A DNA stretch of 64,000 nucleotides from Hyphomicrobiales bacterium (lineage in GTDB: Bacteria > Pseudomonadota > Alphaproteobacteria > Rhizobiales > Rhizobiaceae). The notes beneath the pieces were generated by a model. That model was not told the origin of the DNA, did not search any database, and saw only the letters and a list, made by a program, of their open reading frames with translations. The stretch lies in NCBI GenBank assembly GCA_900489925.1, contig UEHQ01000006.1:62001-126000 (forward strand), in the 5' to 3' direction. The position numbers were made by a program, and so were the translations under genes. This document shows positions 46,530-56,157 of this stretch, piece by piece. Numbering within the stretch: the stretch's first letter is position 1; each line of letters starts with the position of its first letter.

Positions 46530-47126
46530 ATGGTCGTCGAACAATCCAACAGAGGAGAGCGGTCTTTCGACATCTACTCCCGCCTGCTTCGTGAAAGGAT
46601 CATCTTCCTGAACGGGGAGGTTAACGACACCGTCTCGGCGCTTGTCTGCGCACAACTGCTCTTTCTCGAAGCCGAAAATCCCAAGAGGCCGATCCATCTC
46701 TACATCAATTCGCCAGGTGGCGTCATAACCAGCGGTCTCGCGATGTACGATACGATGCGTTACATTCACGCCCCGGTGCATACGCTGTGCATGGGAATCG
46801 CCCGGTCGATGGGTTCATTCCTGTTGATGTCCGGCCAACCGGGCGAGCGCACTGCGCTTCCCAATGCCAGCATCCATGTTCATCAGCCGCTGGGCGGATT
46901 CCAGGGACAGGCATCGGACATGCTGATCCATGCGGAGGAAATGCAGAAGACCAAACATCGTATGACACGACTCTACGCCGAGCATTGCGGCCGCACCTAC
47001 GAAGAATTCGAGCAAGCGATGGATCGCGACCGCTTCATGACGGCGGAGGAGGCATTAGAATGGGGTCTTATCGACCGCATTCTGCACGTTCGGGAAAATA
47101 CCGCCGACCTTATGGGCGCTACGTGA
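46530..47126 (+). CDS. clpP: ClpP-family serine protease subunit (accessory copy)
   Basis: The 198-residue protein is a ClpP peptidase subunit with an intact triad at Ser93 (ARSMG), His118 (HVHQPLGG) and Asp167 (DRDRF), spaced as in Escherichia coli ClpP. The handle region ([22 protein letters not shown]) is present. No clpX, clpA or trigger factor gene is adjacent, unlike the housekeeping clpP locus. It is probably one of the extra ClpP copies found in rhizobia, which could form mixed rings. No strong ribosome-binding site precedes the ATG. Confidence 0.92.
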   Translation: MVVEQSNRGERSFDIYSRLLRERIIFLNGEVNDTVSALVCAQLLFLEAENPKRPIHLYINSPGGVITSGLAMYDTMRYIHAPVHTLCMGIARSMGSFLLMSGQPGERTALPNASIHVHQPLGGFQGQASDMLIHAEEMQKTKHRMTRLYAEHCGRTYEEFEQAMDRDRFMTAEEALEWGLIDRILHVRENTADLMGAT

Positions 47127-47375
47127 AACGAGCGCGGCGCAATGGGACGCAAGGCGCGAACGCCCCTCATGCGCGGAGTCGGCCGAGTTGTGTCCGCTAG
47201 TGAGGGCAATTGCCCCAACTTGGCATTAGTCGCCCGCAAGATGGCATGGGGCATGCGCTCAATATTTTATGCCACAGATTATACTTGACTATTTTTATCC
47301 TGTTTTATATCTGACCCAGCACGAAAGCTGGCCAACGGGTCCCGTTAGGTTTTGTTCCCATAAATACCCGAACCG

Positions 47376-47891
47376 ATGGCACGAACATTCAACGCATGGC
47401 TCTATCAGCTGTTTAAACTCCATCATCGCGACGCCGTGCGCTTTGCATCACGACTTGTCGGCAATCGCGACAATGGTGAGGAAGTCGTTCAGGATGCCTA
47501 TCTGAAGCTCGCAGGGCGCCAATCGACGACACCCGTCGAACATCCGAGGAGCTATCTTTTCACTGCGACACGTCACGCCGCGATCGACTTTACCGATCGG
47601 CAACGGCGCGAATGGCTGCGACGAGTGGATTTCGAGAGCCTTGACGAGGCAAGCCTTGCCGACAATTCGGCCGAGCGCATGGAGATGCAGCGCGATCTCG
47701 CCAAGCTCGCCGTCTATCTCAATGCGCTCCCCGCCCCGTGCCGGCAGGCATTCGTCATGAATAAGCTGCAAGGCTACAGCCATCCGGAAATCGCTTCTAC
47801 TCTCGGCGTCTCGGTTAGCATGGTGGAGAAGCATATCGTACGCGCCCTGCTCCACTGCCGTGAGTTCCTGCGCCGTGACGAGGAATTTTGA
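47376..47891 (+). CDS. FecI-type ECF sigma factor
   Basis: The 171-residue protein has sigma region 2 (RLVGNRDNGEEVVQDAYLKL, then HPRSYLFTATRHAAIDFTDRQRR) and region 4 (LPAPCRQAFVMNKLQGYSHPEIASTLGVSVSMVEKHIVRAL). This is the FecI iron-starvation group. It is followed by a FecR-type anti-sigma gene and a TonB receptor with STN domain, so it should transcribe the receptor operon when the ferric siderophore is bound. A possible -35 TTGACT lies near 47285. Confidence 0.93.
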   Translation: MARTFNAWLYQLFKLHHRDAVRFASRLVGNRDNGEEVVQDAYLKLAGRQSTTPVEHPRSYLFTATRHAAIDFTDRQRREWLRRVDFESLDEASLADNSAERMEMQRDLAKLAVYLNALPAPCRQAFVMNKLQGYSHPEIASTLGVSVSMVEKHIVRALLHCREFLRRDEEF

Positions 47892-47965
47892 GATGGAACG
47901 GATTGTGGATTTTCCTCGCTTTTCCGGTCTAACCAGATGAACGGAACTCCAAACCGGATGCACCG

Positions 47966-48937
47966 ATGACCGAGCCGCAAAACGAGAATCCGGATCCCCC
48001 CGAGCGGGCGCTGCAATGGATCGTTCGTCTGAACTCCGGAACGACCAGTGATGGCGAAGTTGCAGCCTACGAGGCTTGGAAACGGGAAAGCACTGCGCAT
48101 GCTGATGCTGCCTTAGAGGCGGAGCAACTCTGGTCAGTGATGGGCAAGCTATTTGTTGATCGCAAGACCGGGCGCGTCCTGGCCGCAGCACCTTCGACGT
48201 CCGGGATGAACCGCCGTGGTGCACTTTCTTTTCTGCTGTGTCTCGGTGCAGTCGGTACTGCGGGAGGGCTCTGGAGCTCTGGGCTGCTAGGGCGGATAAC
48301 GGCGGACTACACGACGGAAACGGCGAGTCCAGAGCTAGTTACACTTCCGGATGGCTCCCGAGCCTATCTAAACGCCCGTTCCGCACTCAATATCGAATTC
48401 ACCGAGCAGATGAGACGTGTGCGGCTGATTGCCGGGCAGGCCTATTTTGAAGTGAATTCGGATGCGGTCCGCCCCTTCGAGGTCATGGTCGACGATACGT
48501 CCTTCCGTGCGCTAGGCACGGCCTTCGACGTTGCGAGAGATCTGCCCGAAGCAAGAGCCGAGCTTTCGGTCACACAACACAGCGTCAGGGTCGGCAGTAA
48601 CCTTGGCGAGACGTTGGTCGTACAGGAGGGAGAGATCCTCCGCGTCGATCGGCAGGGCCATATCGGACAGGCGATCAAAGCGGATGTTTCAACGTTTGCT
48701 TCGTGGCGTGATGGACAATACGTCGCCGAGGGACGCTCGCTGGAGGAAGTTGTTGCTGTCCTTGCGGCATGGCACCGCGGATTTATCGTCATCACCGATA
48801 CAAAGCTCAAGCAACTGAAAGTCAATGCAGTACTCGATCTGCGAGACGCAAATGGCTCCCTCGACGCACTCCAAGGCGGATTGCCCCTCACGGTACGCCA
48901 CCTCTCGGATTATTTTACGGTGATTTCAACACCTTAA
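47966..48937 (+). CDS. FecR-family anti-sigma factor / signal transducer
   Basis: The 323-residue protein has an N-terminal cytoplasmic domain (DUF4880-like, PPERALQWIVRLNSG), one membrane helix at about 80-102 (RGALSFLLCLGAVGTAGGLW) and a periplasmic FecR domain (ELVTLPDGSRAYLNARSALN to RPFEVMVDDTSFRALGTAFDV). It relays binding of substrate at the outer-membrane receptor to the sigma factor encoded 75 bases upstream. The C-terminal part should touch the receptor's STN domain. Confidence 0.92.
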   Translation: MTEPQNENPDPPERALQWIVRLNSGTTSDGEVAAYEAWKRESTAHADAALEAEQLWSVMGKLFVDRKTGRVLAAAPSTSGMNRRGALSFLLCLGAVGTAGGLWSSGLLGRITADYTTETASPELVTLPDGSRAYLNARSALNIEFTEQMRRVRLIAGQAYFEVNSDAVRPFEVMVDDTSFRALGTAFDVARDLPEARAELSVTQHSVRVGSNLGETLVVQEGEILRVDRQGHIGQAIKADVSTFASWRDGQYVAEGRSLEEVVAVLAAWHRGFIVITDTKLKQLKVNAVLDLRDANGSLDALQGGLPLTVRHLSDYFTVISTP

Positions 48938-49050
48938 CAAAATATAAAAATTTCTTCGTCCAAACACTGAGGATTTTACTCAGCTTTTCAGTCTCAACAC
49001 ATGACGGGGACGAACGAGGGTTTCGTCATCGATCCGCATGAAGGGGTAAT

Positions 49051-51516
49051 GTGTTGAGATTTTCGGGACCAAACAAACTGCTTGCAACTGCGCTCGTCGC
49101 TTCAGTGGCAGCGATTTCACTCTTGTCGAGCCAGCCGGCTTTGGCACAACAATCCACCACCGACAGGACTCAGCCAGGATCCTACAACATTCCCGCACAG
49201 CCTTTGAGCAGCGCGCTCGCCAGTTTTGCGCGCACGAGCGGATTGAAGATCGCTTATCCAGCAGCCATCACCCAAGGAAAGACCTCCAGTGCCACGGTCG
49301 GGCCATACACCCGCACCGGTGCCTTGAAGCAGATTCTGTCCGGTAGCGGACTGTCCTACAGCTTTACCGGTGATAACGCGGTGACGGTCTTCGATCCGCG
49401 TCTGACGGACGCAGGCAACATCAATACCCAAGGCGCAACCGCTCTCGAAACGCTAGTCATTGCCGGAACTCCTGGAACGACCGAAGGAACCGGGTCCTAC
49501 ACGACAGGCGAAATGGCAACCGCGACCGGCTTGCCGCTTTCCATTCGCGAAACACCGCAATCCGTTTCTGTCATTACCCATCAAAGGATTGAGGACCAGG
49601 ACTTGCGCAGCGTCGAAGACGTGGTGGTGAATAGCCCTGGTGTCATCTTCAAGAAGAAGGGCATTGCCGACGACAATGACAAGGGCCTGTTTGCCCGTGG
49701 CCTGGAAATCGAGAATTTTCAGGTCGATGGTGTCAACGTCAACAAAAACCTAAACTCGCTGAGTCTCGACACGGAGATCTATGACCACATCGAGATCGTC
49801 CGCGGCGCCAACGGCTTGCTCAGCGGTGCCGGTAGCCCGTCGGCGACCGTCGATCTGATACGAAAGCGCCCAACATCCGAGTTCCAGGCGTCCGTCGAAG
49901 GCACCATTGGCTCCTGGAACACGCACCGTGGGACCTTCGACGTCGGCGGCCCGATCTCGGACGATGGCGGCCTAAGGGGACGCGCCGTCGGCGCGTTCCA
50001 GGAAGGCGATAGCTACATCGACAGGCTGACGCAGAAGTCGCAGGCGCTATACGGCGTTCTCGAAGCCGATGTTGACGACAGCTCGATGCTGACGTTTGGC
50101 GGTGAATACCAGAACAAGGAATGCAGGGCCTGCGGCTACTTCGGCGCACCAGCCTATTTTTCCGACGGTACGCCCGCCGTATTCGACCGTTCCTTCAACT
50201 CGGCCGCCAACTGGAGCCGCCAGGACCGTACGCGCTATAGCGGCTTCATCGAGTTCGAGCACGAGTTCGACAACGATTGGAAGCTAACCGCAACCGGCAC
50301 CTACATCTATGAAAACAACGACCGCACTTATGGATGGTTCAGCCGCAATGGCTATGCCGACAAGGATACCGGCGCAGGATCGAGCCTTTGGGTGGCCAAG
50401 TGGCCAATCCCGACGAAGCAGGCGAGTTTCGATGGCAGGGTCGAAGGTCCCATGGAGATGTTTGGTCGCGAACACGACCTCGTCTTCGGCGTAAATGCAT
50501 CCCGCACCCGTGCGGACTATGACATGTATCCGCTTTGGACCGTACCCGGTTTCAACGCCTCGATCCCGAATATCTTCAACTGGAACGGTGACTTCCCTGA
50601 GCCGGAATGGACGTCAACCGGCAAGCGCTACTATACCCTGACGCAATACTCTGCCTATGGCGCCACCCGTCTCAAGCCGACAGACGACCTCTCGGTTATC
50701 CTTGGTTCACGCGTCAATTGGTACGATCAGGACTCGACCTACGACTATATCGCATGGGGCTCCTACCCGGATGCCATCAAGGAGAGCGGCGTCTGGGTCC
50801 CCTATGCCGGCGTTGTCTACGATCTCACCGATAGCCTCTCGGCCTATGCCAGCTACACCAGCATCTTCCAGCCGCAATCCGTCATGGACGTGAGTGGGCA
50901 AACGCTGCAGCCGGTCACCGGCGACACTTATGAAATCGGCATGAAGGCTGCACTGTTCGACGAGCGATTGAACGCCAGCGTCGCGCTCTTTCGCACCAAG
51001 CAGGACAATTACGCTGTCGCCGACGGCAATCTGACACCGACCGGTGATGATGCTTATGTTGCAGCGAACGGCGCTGTCATTCGTGGCATCGAGTTCGAAC
51101 TCTCCGGCGAGATCCTGCCTGATTGGCAGATGCAGGCGAGCTTCACCCATGCCAGCACCGAGTTGCCGGACGGCTTCAGCATCAGCGTTGGCGTACCCCA
51201 GAACTCAATGAAGCTCTTCACCTCCTATCGCCTGCCGGGCGAATGGGAAAAGCTGACCATCGGCGGTGGCGTCCGTTGGGAAAGCTCGAGCAGCTTCACC
51301 CAGAAGAACGGCACGTTCCCGGATGGCGTGACGACGAAGCAGGATGCCTTCTTCGTCGTTGACCTGATGGCCAAGTACGACTTCACCGAGAACGTGACCG
51401 CAAAGCTCAACGTCCACAACCTCTTCGACAAGAAGTACTACGCCAGCACCAACATCTACAGCAATGTGTATGGCGATCCGTTCAATGCGACGCTGTCGCT
51501 GAACTACAAGTTCTGA
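49051..51516 (+). CDS. TonB-dependent siderophore receptor with STN signalling domain
   Basis: The 821-residue protein has a signal peptide (cleaved near PALAQQ), an STN domain (about 45-115, PLSSALASFARTSGLKIAYP), a plug (LPLSIRETPQSVSVITHQRI to IEIVRGANGLLSGAGSPSATVDLIRKRP) and a 22-stranded barrel ending NATLSLNYKF with terminal Phe. The plug motifs match the FpvA/FhuA type. The STN domain marks a receptor that signals through FecR. The start is GTG 49051 with AAGGGG upstream. It imports a ferric siderophore of unknown type across the outer membrane. Confidence 0.94.
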   Translation: MLRFSGPNKLLATALVASVAAISLLSSQPALAQQSTTDRTQPGSYNIPAQPLSSALASFARTSGLKIAYPAAITQGKTSSATVGPYTRTGALKQILSGSGLSYSFTGDNAVTVFDPRLTDAGNINTQGATALETLVIAGTPGTTEGTGSYTTGEMATATGLPLSIRETPQSVSVITHQRIEDQDLRSVEDVVVNSPGVIFKKKGIADDNDKGLFARGLEIENFQVDGVNVNKNLNSLSLDTEIYDHIEIVRGANGLLSGAGSPSATVDLIRKRPTSEFQASVEGTIGSWNTHRGTFDVGGPISDDGGLRGRAVGAFQEGDSYIDRLTQKSQALYGVLEADVDDSSMLTFGGEYQNKECRACGYFGAPAYFSDGTPAVFDRSFNSAANWSRQDRTRYSGFIEFEHEFDNDWKLTATGTYIYENNDRTYGWFSRNGYADKDTGAGSSLWVAKWPIPTKQASFDGRVEGPMEMFGREHDLVFGVNASRTRADYDMYPLWTVPGFNASIPNIFNWNGDFPEPEWTSTGKRYYTLTQYSAYGATRLKPTDDLSVILGSRVNWYDQDSTYDYIAWGSYPDAIKESGVWVPYAGVVYDLTDSLSAYASYTSIFQPQSVMDVSGQTLQPVTGDTYEIGMKAALFDERLNASVALFRTKQDNYAVADGNLTPTGDDAYVAANGAVIRGIEFELSGEILPDWQMQASFTHASTELPDGFSISVGVPQNSMKLFTSYRLPGEWEKLTIGGGVRWESSSSFTQKNGTFPDGVTTKQDAFFVVDLMAKYDFTENVTAKLNVHNLFDKKYYASTNIYSNVYGDPFNATLSLNYKF

Positions 51517-51522
51517 GGAGAT

Positions 51523-51557
51523 GCCGGCTATCGCGAGAATGCGGTGGCCGGCCTTTT
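51523..51557 (+). terminator. Hairpin between receptor and binding-protein genes
   Basis: GCCGGC (51523-51528) and GCCGGC (51547-51552), a self-complementary hexamer, can pair over an 18-base loop and are followed by CTTTT. It may reduce readthrough from the receptor gene into the ABC importer genes. Confidence 0.4.
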
Positions 51558-51563
51558 GGTGCC

Positions 51564-52562
51564 ATGACCTTAAGACAAGACCCTAGCAGACGCCGTTTCC
51601 TGACCACTCTGATGGGTCTTTCGGGATTGCTTTCGACAGGAACCCTCTCTGCGGCTTTCGCAGCCGGAGGGAATCCGTTTCCGATCGACATCCGTCACGC
51701 CCTTGGAACGACTCGAATTGAAGCGGAACCAAAGCGCATCGTTACCCTCGGCTGGAACGGCGAGGATGCCGTGCTGGCGCTTGGCCGCATACCTGTCGGC
51801 ATGCACCGATACGGCCTGTTCGAACGAGGCATCCTTCCCTGGAATGAAGCCTATCTCAAGGGCCAGACACCCGAACTTCTGCAATCGGGTGTACTCGACT
51901 ACGAAGCGATCGCCGCGCTCGAGCCGGATCTGATCCTGGCTATCAAGACCGGTATCAACGAAATCGAGTGGCAGCGTCTGTCGAGTATCGCGCCGACCAT
52001 CGTCTACACATCGGCCCCATGGCGAGCAGACTGGCGCGAGCAGATGGTTCTCACAGGTCTGGCGCTGGGTGAGCCGCAAAAAGCCCACGACCTCGTCGAA
52101 ACCGCGGAGAAGCAACTTCGTGACCTGGCCACGGCCCACCCTGAGCTTATGGGCAAGACCTTCATCTTTGGCAGTTATTTCCCGGGTGAAGGCACGCTTG
52201 GCGTCTATTTTGCCCGCGACCCGCGCGTGCGGGAACTTGTCGCCATGGGACTTCGATTGGCGCCTGAGGTGGACGCATTGATGGCGAAGGCGCCCGATGC
52301 CAACGGAACCGGCGTCAGCCTGGAAGAACTCGATCGCTTCGACGCCGATGTGTTGATCGTCTGGTATGGTCCCGGTGCCCGCGCAGACGCTGAAGGACAG
52401 CCGCTGTTCAAGAGTTTCGGGCCGGTGCGGCGAGGCGCCTATGTCGCGCTCGATGACCCGGTCTCCGTCTGGGCGACCTCCGCCGTAAGCGTCCTGTCTA
52501 TTCCTTACGCCTTCCCGGATTTTGTCGAGCGCATTGCGGCCGCGGCCGCGAAAGGACGATGA
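51564..52562 (+). CDS. Periplasmic iron-siderophore-binding protein
   Basis: The 332-residue protein has a twin-arginine-like signal (DPSRRRFLTTLMGLSGLLST) and a type III periplasmic binding fold: KRIVTLGWNGEDAVLALG, YEAIAALEPDLILAI, and the late DADVLIVWYG. It belongs to the FhuD/FepB/BtuF group that hands the ferric siderophore to the FecCD permease pair. It starts 47 bases after the receptor gene. The twin-arginine pattern suggests a lipidated or folded export route. Confidence 0.9.
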   Translation: MTLRQDPSRRRFLTTLMGLSGLLSTGTLSAAFAAGGNPFPIDIRHALGTTRIEAEPKRIVTLGWNGEDAVLALGRIPVGMHRYGLFERGILPWNEAYLKGQTPELLQSGVLDYEAIAALEPDLILAIKTGINEIEWQRLSSIAPTIVYTSAPWRADWREQMVLTGLALGEPQKAHDLVETAEKQLRDLATAHPELMGKTFIFGSYFPGEGTLGVYFARDPRVRELVAMGLRLAPEVDALMAKAPDANGTGVSLEELDRFDADVLIVWYGPGARADAEGQPLFKSFGPVRRGAYVALDDPVSVWATSAVSVLSIPYAFPDFVERIAAAAAKGR

Positions 52563-52563
52563 C

Positions 52564-53277
52564 ATGGTCCAAGAATCGGATTTTCACGCCGCCACCGTTC
52601 TTTCGAGGAAGCACATCAGTCCGTCCATGATCCGTGTGGTCCTCGGTGGAGAGGATCTACGCAGCTTTGCAAGTTGCCGCGGGCTGGATGAATTCGCATG
52701 GTTCAGTTTTCCAGAAGGAGACGCGTCTCTCGCTGCTGCACCCGGCCGTTATTATACCATTCGCCATTGGGACGAGGCTGAGGGGAGAATGACGGTCGAC
52801 TTTGTGTCCCACCAAGGCGGCATCGGCTCCACCTGGGCGCGCCTTGCGGAACCCGGAGATCGGCTGGGTGTTCTCAAGTCGCGCTTCCGTTATATCCCGC
52901 CTGCCGATGCTTGTTGGGTTGTCCTACTTGCAGATGCGACAGGCTTGCCGGCCGTTGGGCGCATCATCGAGGAGCGGCCGTCCACGGTCCCAGTTGTCGC
53001 TCATGTCGAGATCAACACTATCGAAGACCGCCAGGATTTTTCCGCCCATGGATATGAAGCCCATTGGCATGAAAGCTTCAACCATGTCGGGCGACCCAGT
53101 AGGCTATCCGAGATCGCCGAGGAACTGAAACTTCCACAAGGCCCCGGCTACGTCTGGATCGCGGGAGAGGCGAGCGAAGTCGCCGCGTGCCGCCGGTATT
53201 TTCGTGACACGCTGGGGCTACCACGGGAGCGTTTAACCTCGATCGGCTACTGGATCCACGGACAGGCTCGGTCATGA
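52564..53277 (+). CDS. Siderophore-interacting protein (FAD-dependent ferric reductase)
   Basis: The 237-residue protein is a SIP-family ferric-siderophore reductase. It has an FAD-binding segment RYYTIRHWD, GGIGSTWARLAEPGD for FAD phosphate contacts, and a NAD(P)-binding half with LLADATGLPAVGRIIEE. The C-terminus WIAGEASEVAACRRYFRD is typical. It releases iron in the cytoplasm by reducing the imported complex. ATG 52564 follows the binding-protein stop by one base; its stop overlaps the first permease start. Confidence 0.9.
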   Translation: MVQESDFHAATVLSRKHISPSMIRVVLGGEDLRSFASCRGLDEFAWFSFPEGDASLAAAPGRYYTIRHWDEAEGRMTVDFVSHQGGIGSTWARLAEPGDRLGVLKSRFRYIPPADACWVVLLADATGLPAVGRIIEERPSTVPVVAHVEINTIEDRQDFSAHGYEAHWHESFNHVGRPSRLSEIAEELKLPQGPGYVWIAGEASEVAACRRYFRDTLGLPRERLTSIGYWIHGQARS

Positions 53278-54308
53278 TCGTGAGCGCTTCGTCTAGCCGG
53301 TTCGCCAATCGCCCTGCGCGGACCATGCTTCCAGCCGTAGCCGTTTTTACAATGCTGCTGGTCGTACTCTCGATCGCAAGCCTGATGTTGGGCACGCGAC
53401 CTATCTCCTTTCCCGTGCTCAAAGCCGCCCTCCTGCACTACGATGCCAGTGTGACCGAGCACATCATCGTGCGCGATTATCGTTTGCCGCGACTGGTTCT
53501 TTGCATGCTGTGTGGCGCGGCCTTCGGGACCGCCGGCGCTCTGATCCAGGCGGCAACCCGTAACCCGCTCGCGGATCCCGGCATTCTCGGCGTCAATGCC
53601 GGAGCAGCTTTCGCTGTCATCCTGGCCGTTGGTGTGTTTTCGTTCGCCTCGATTGAAGCCTATGTTTGGTTTGCGCTCGCCGGAGCCGCAATCGCCGGAT
53701 TACTCGTCTATGTAGTCGGCACGTCTGCCGGCGGCGCGACCTCCGTTCGGCTGCTGCTAACAGGTGTCGCTCTGTCGGCGGTGCTGGGCGGCATCGGCTC
53801 CTCGATAACCCTGCTCGATCCGCAGGCCTTCGACAGTATGCGTCATTGGCAGGTTGGAACGGTCGGCGGACGCAACATGAACGTTGCCGTCACCGTCGCA
53901 CCGTTCATTGCACTCGGCCTCTGCCTTGCGCTCGCCATCGCACCTGCGCTGAACGCCGCCATCCTCGGCGACGATGCTGCCCGGGCTCTGGGGCTGAATC
54001 TGATCCGATTGCGTGTTGCAATCGTGATCGCTGTCACCTTGCTTGCCGGTGCGGCGACTGCGGCAGTGGGCCCGATCACGTTTGTCGGGCTCATGGTTCC
54101 CCATGCGGTGCGCTGGCTGGTGGGGCCGGACCAGAAGCGGATCGTGCCCCTCACGATGCTGGTTTCGGCTATCCTCCTGCTCGCCTCCGACATTGCCGGC
54201 AGACTCGTCATTTTTCCCGACGAGCTTGAAGCCGGGATCGTCGTTGCGTTCATTGGCGCGCCCGTTCTCATCATGCTTGCCCGCAGCGCAAGGACGAGCC
54301 CGCTTTGA
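53274..54308 (+). CDS. Iron-siderophore ABC permease, FecCD family (first subunit)
   Basis: The 344-residue protein has about nine to ten membrane helices and the FecCD signatures RDYRLPRLVLCMLCGAAFG, GALIQAATRNPLADPGILG and the ATPase-coupling segment AVGPITFVGLMVPHAVRWL. It pairs with the second permease, whose start overlaps its stop by four bases, to form the inner-membrane channel for the ferric siderophore. Confidence 0.93.
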   Translation: MIVSASSSRFANRPARTMLPAVAVFTMLLVVLSIASLMLGTRPISFPVLKAALLHYDASVTEHIIVRDYRLPRLVLCMLCGAAFGTAGALIQAATRNPLADPGILGVNAGAAFAVILAVGVFSFASIEAYVWFALAGAAIAGLLVYVVGTSAGGATSVRLLLTGVALSAVLGGIGSSITLLDPQAFDSMRHWQVGTVGGRNMNVAVTVAPFIALGLCLALAIAPALNAAILGDDAARALGLNLIRLRVAIVIAVTLLAGAATAAVGPITFVGLMVPHAVRWLVGPDQKRIVPLTMLVSAILLLASDIAGRLVIFPDELEAGIVVAFIGAPVLIMLARSARTSPL

Positions 54309-55348
54309 AACCGCTGATCTATCGTCTGCCAGCAAGAGGTCCCGGCGCCGGTTCCCGGCTTTCCTACCGCGCGCAAGCGCGAACGCTTTGGGTCTGTCTC
54401 TGTCTTCTTTGCGTGCTCATCGCCATTGGTCTTTTCACGCTCGTCGCAGGTCGGTTCAATATCGGCATGATGGATGTCGTCGAAGCCCTATTCGGGCGCG
54501 GCGTGGGGAAAACCAGGATGATTATCCTGGAGTGGCGCTTGCCCCGCCTCTTGCTCGCTGCCCTACTCGGCGCGGCTCTCGGTTTGAGCGGTGCGATCTT
54601 TCAATCATTGACCCGCAATCCACTCGGCTCGCCAGATATCATGGGCTTTGCAGCCGGCGCCCACACAGGTGCGCTGTTGGCCATGCTCCTGTTTGCGGGC
54701 GGCTATTACATGACTGCGGCCGGGGCCATTGCCGGCGGCCTTGTCATTGCCATGCTTGTCTATGCCTTTACGGGAAACGGCGGCAATCACGGTTTCCGTC
54801 TGATCGTGATCGGGATCGGCACATCCGCCATGCTTTCCGCACTGAATGCATGGATGATCCGCAGGGCCGATCTCGATGTCGCAATGGGAGCCGCGCTGTG
54901 GTCCGCAGGATCCCTGAACGGTCTCGGCTTCCCGCAGCTTTTGCCGGCCGCCATTCTTCTGGGCCTACTGGCAGTGCCAATCATCGCATTGGCCCGGCCT
55001 ATGCGGCAAATGGAGCTGGGTGAGGACGTCGCCCTTGCCAGTGGCATCGCAACCGCGAAAAGCCGCCTTGGGCTTGCTTTGTGCGGTATTGCCCTAACCG
55101 CCGTCGTCACAGCGGTCGCAGGCCCGATCTCGTTCGTTGCGCTGGCTGCCCCACAGATCGCCCACCGCCTTGCGCAGTGTTCCGGCACCCCATTGTTGGT
55201 TTCTGGGTTGATGGGCGCCATAATTCTCGTTACCGCGGATGCGGCGGCACAACACGCCTTTACCTTACAGCTCCCCGTCGGGGTCATGACCGTGAGTCTC
55301 GGCGGCTTCTACTTCCTGTGGCTTCTCATCCGCGAGGGACGGCGATGA
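54305..55348 (+). CDS. Iron-siderophore ABC permease, FecCD family (second subunit)
   Basis: The 347-residue protein carries the same family marks (EWRLPRLLLAALLGAALG, GAIFQSLTRNPLGSPDIMG, AVAGPISFVALAAPQIAHRL). It has a slightly longer basic N-terminus than its partner. Start and stop both overlap neighbours by ATGA, so the three transport genes are translationally coupled. Confidence 0.93.
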   Translation: MKPLIYRLPARGPGAGSRLSYRAQARTLWVCLCLLCVLIAIGLFTLVAGRFNIGMMDVVEALFGRGVGKTRMIILEWRLPRLLLAALLGAALGLSGAIFQSLTRNPLGSPDIMGFAAGAHTGALLAMLLFAGGYYMTAAGAIAGGLVIAMLVYAFTGNGGNHGFRLIVIGIGTSAMLSALNAWMIRRADLDVAMGAALWSAGSLNGLGFPQLLPAAILLGLLAVPIIALARPMRQMELGEDVALASGIATAKSRLGLALCGIALTAVVTAVAGPISFVALAAPQIAHRLAQCSGTPLLVSGLMGAIILVTADAAAQHAFTLQLPVGVMTVSLGGFYFLWLLIREGRR

Positions 55349-56157
55349 CGATAGAACAGGCGCCGCATCTTGCCGCGCAGTCCGTAACCCTCGGCTACAA
55401 GGAACGAACGATCTGTCGCGATCTGTCTCTTGCGGTGCAGCCGGGTTCGTTCACAGTCATCATCGGCCCGAACGCATGCGGAAAGTCTACCTTGCTCCGC
55501 GCGCTCGCGCGTCTGCTTGCGCCTGTCGATGGCACCGTTCTGATCGATGGTCACGACATCGCTCGCCTGCCGACGAAAAACGTTGCTCGTCGCCTTGGGT
55601 TGCTGCCGCAGTCCTTTTCTGCCCCGAACGGCATCACCGTATCCGAACTCGTCGGACGCGGCCGCTATCCGCATCAATCCTTTCTCCGGCAATGGTCAGC
55701 TGCGGACGAAGTGGCTGTGCATTCCGCCATGGCGGATACGGATATCGCGGGCCTTGCCGATCAACCGATCGATACCCTTTCGGGTGGCCAGCGCCAACGA
55801 GCCTGGGTGGCAATGGCACTCGCCCAGGAAACATCGCTCCTGCTTCTCGACGAACCCACGACTTTCCTGGATATCGCCCACCAGATCGAGCTTCTAGATC
55901 TCTTCGAGACCCTGAATCGCAAAGGGCGGACGATCGTCGCCGTGCTTCACGATCTCAATCAGGCCTCCCGCTATGCCTCGCATCTCGTCGCGATGCGCAA
56001 CGGGACGATCGCCGCGCAGGGCACTCCTGAAGAAATCGTGACACCAGAGATGATCAAATCCGTCTTTGATCTGGAAAGCGTTGTCATCCCGGATCCGATC
56101 ACCGGATCGCCTCTTGTTGTGCCAAACCGTCGACTTGGCAGTGGAAGGACCGCTTGA
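55345..56157 (+). CDS. Iron-siderophore ABC ATPase (FepC type)
   Basis: The 270-residue protein has Walker A GPNACGKSTLL near residue 38, the signature LSGGQRQRAWVAMALA, Walker B LLLLDEPTTFLD and the switch His in VAVLHDLNQASRYASHL. It energises the FecCD permease pair. ATG 55345 overlaps the permease stop; a longer open frame upstream lies within the permease gene. It is the last gene of the iron-uptake operon. Confidence 0.94.
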   Translation: MTIEQAPHLAAQSVTLGYKERTICRDLSLAVQPGSFTVIIGPNACGKSTLLRALARLLAPVDGTVLIDGHDIARLPTKNVARRLGLLPQSFSAPNGITVSELVGRGRYPHQSFLRQWSAADEVAVHSAMADTDIAGLADQPIDTLSGGQRQRAWVAMALAQETSLLLLDEPTTFLDIAHQIELLDLFETLNRKGRTIVAVLHDLNQASRYASHLVAMRNGTIAAQGTPEEIVTPEMIKSVFDLESVVIPDPITGSPLVVPNRRLGSGRTA

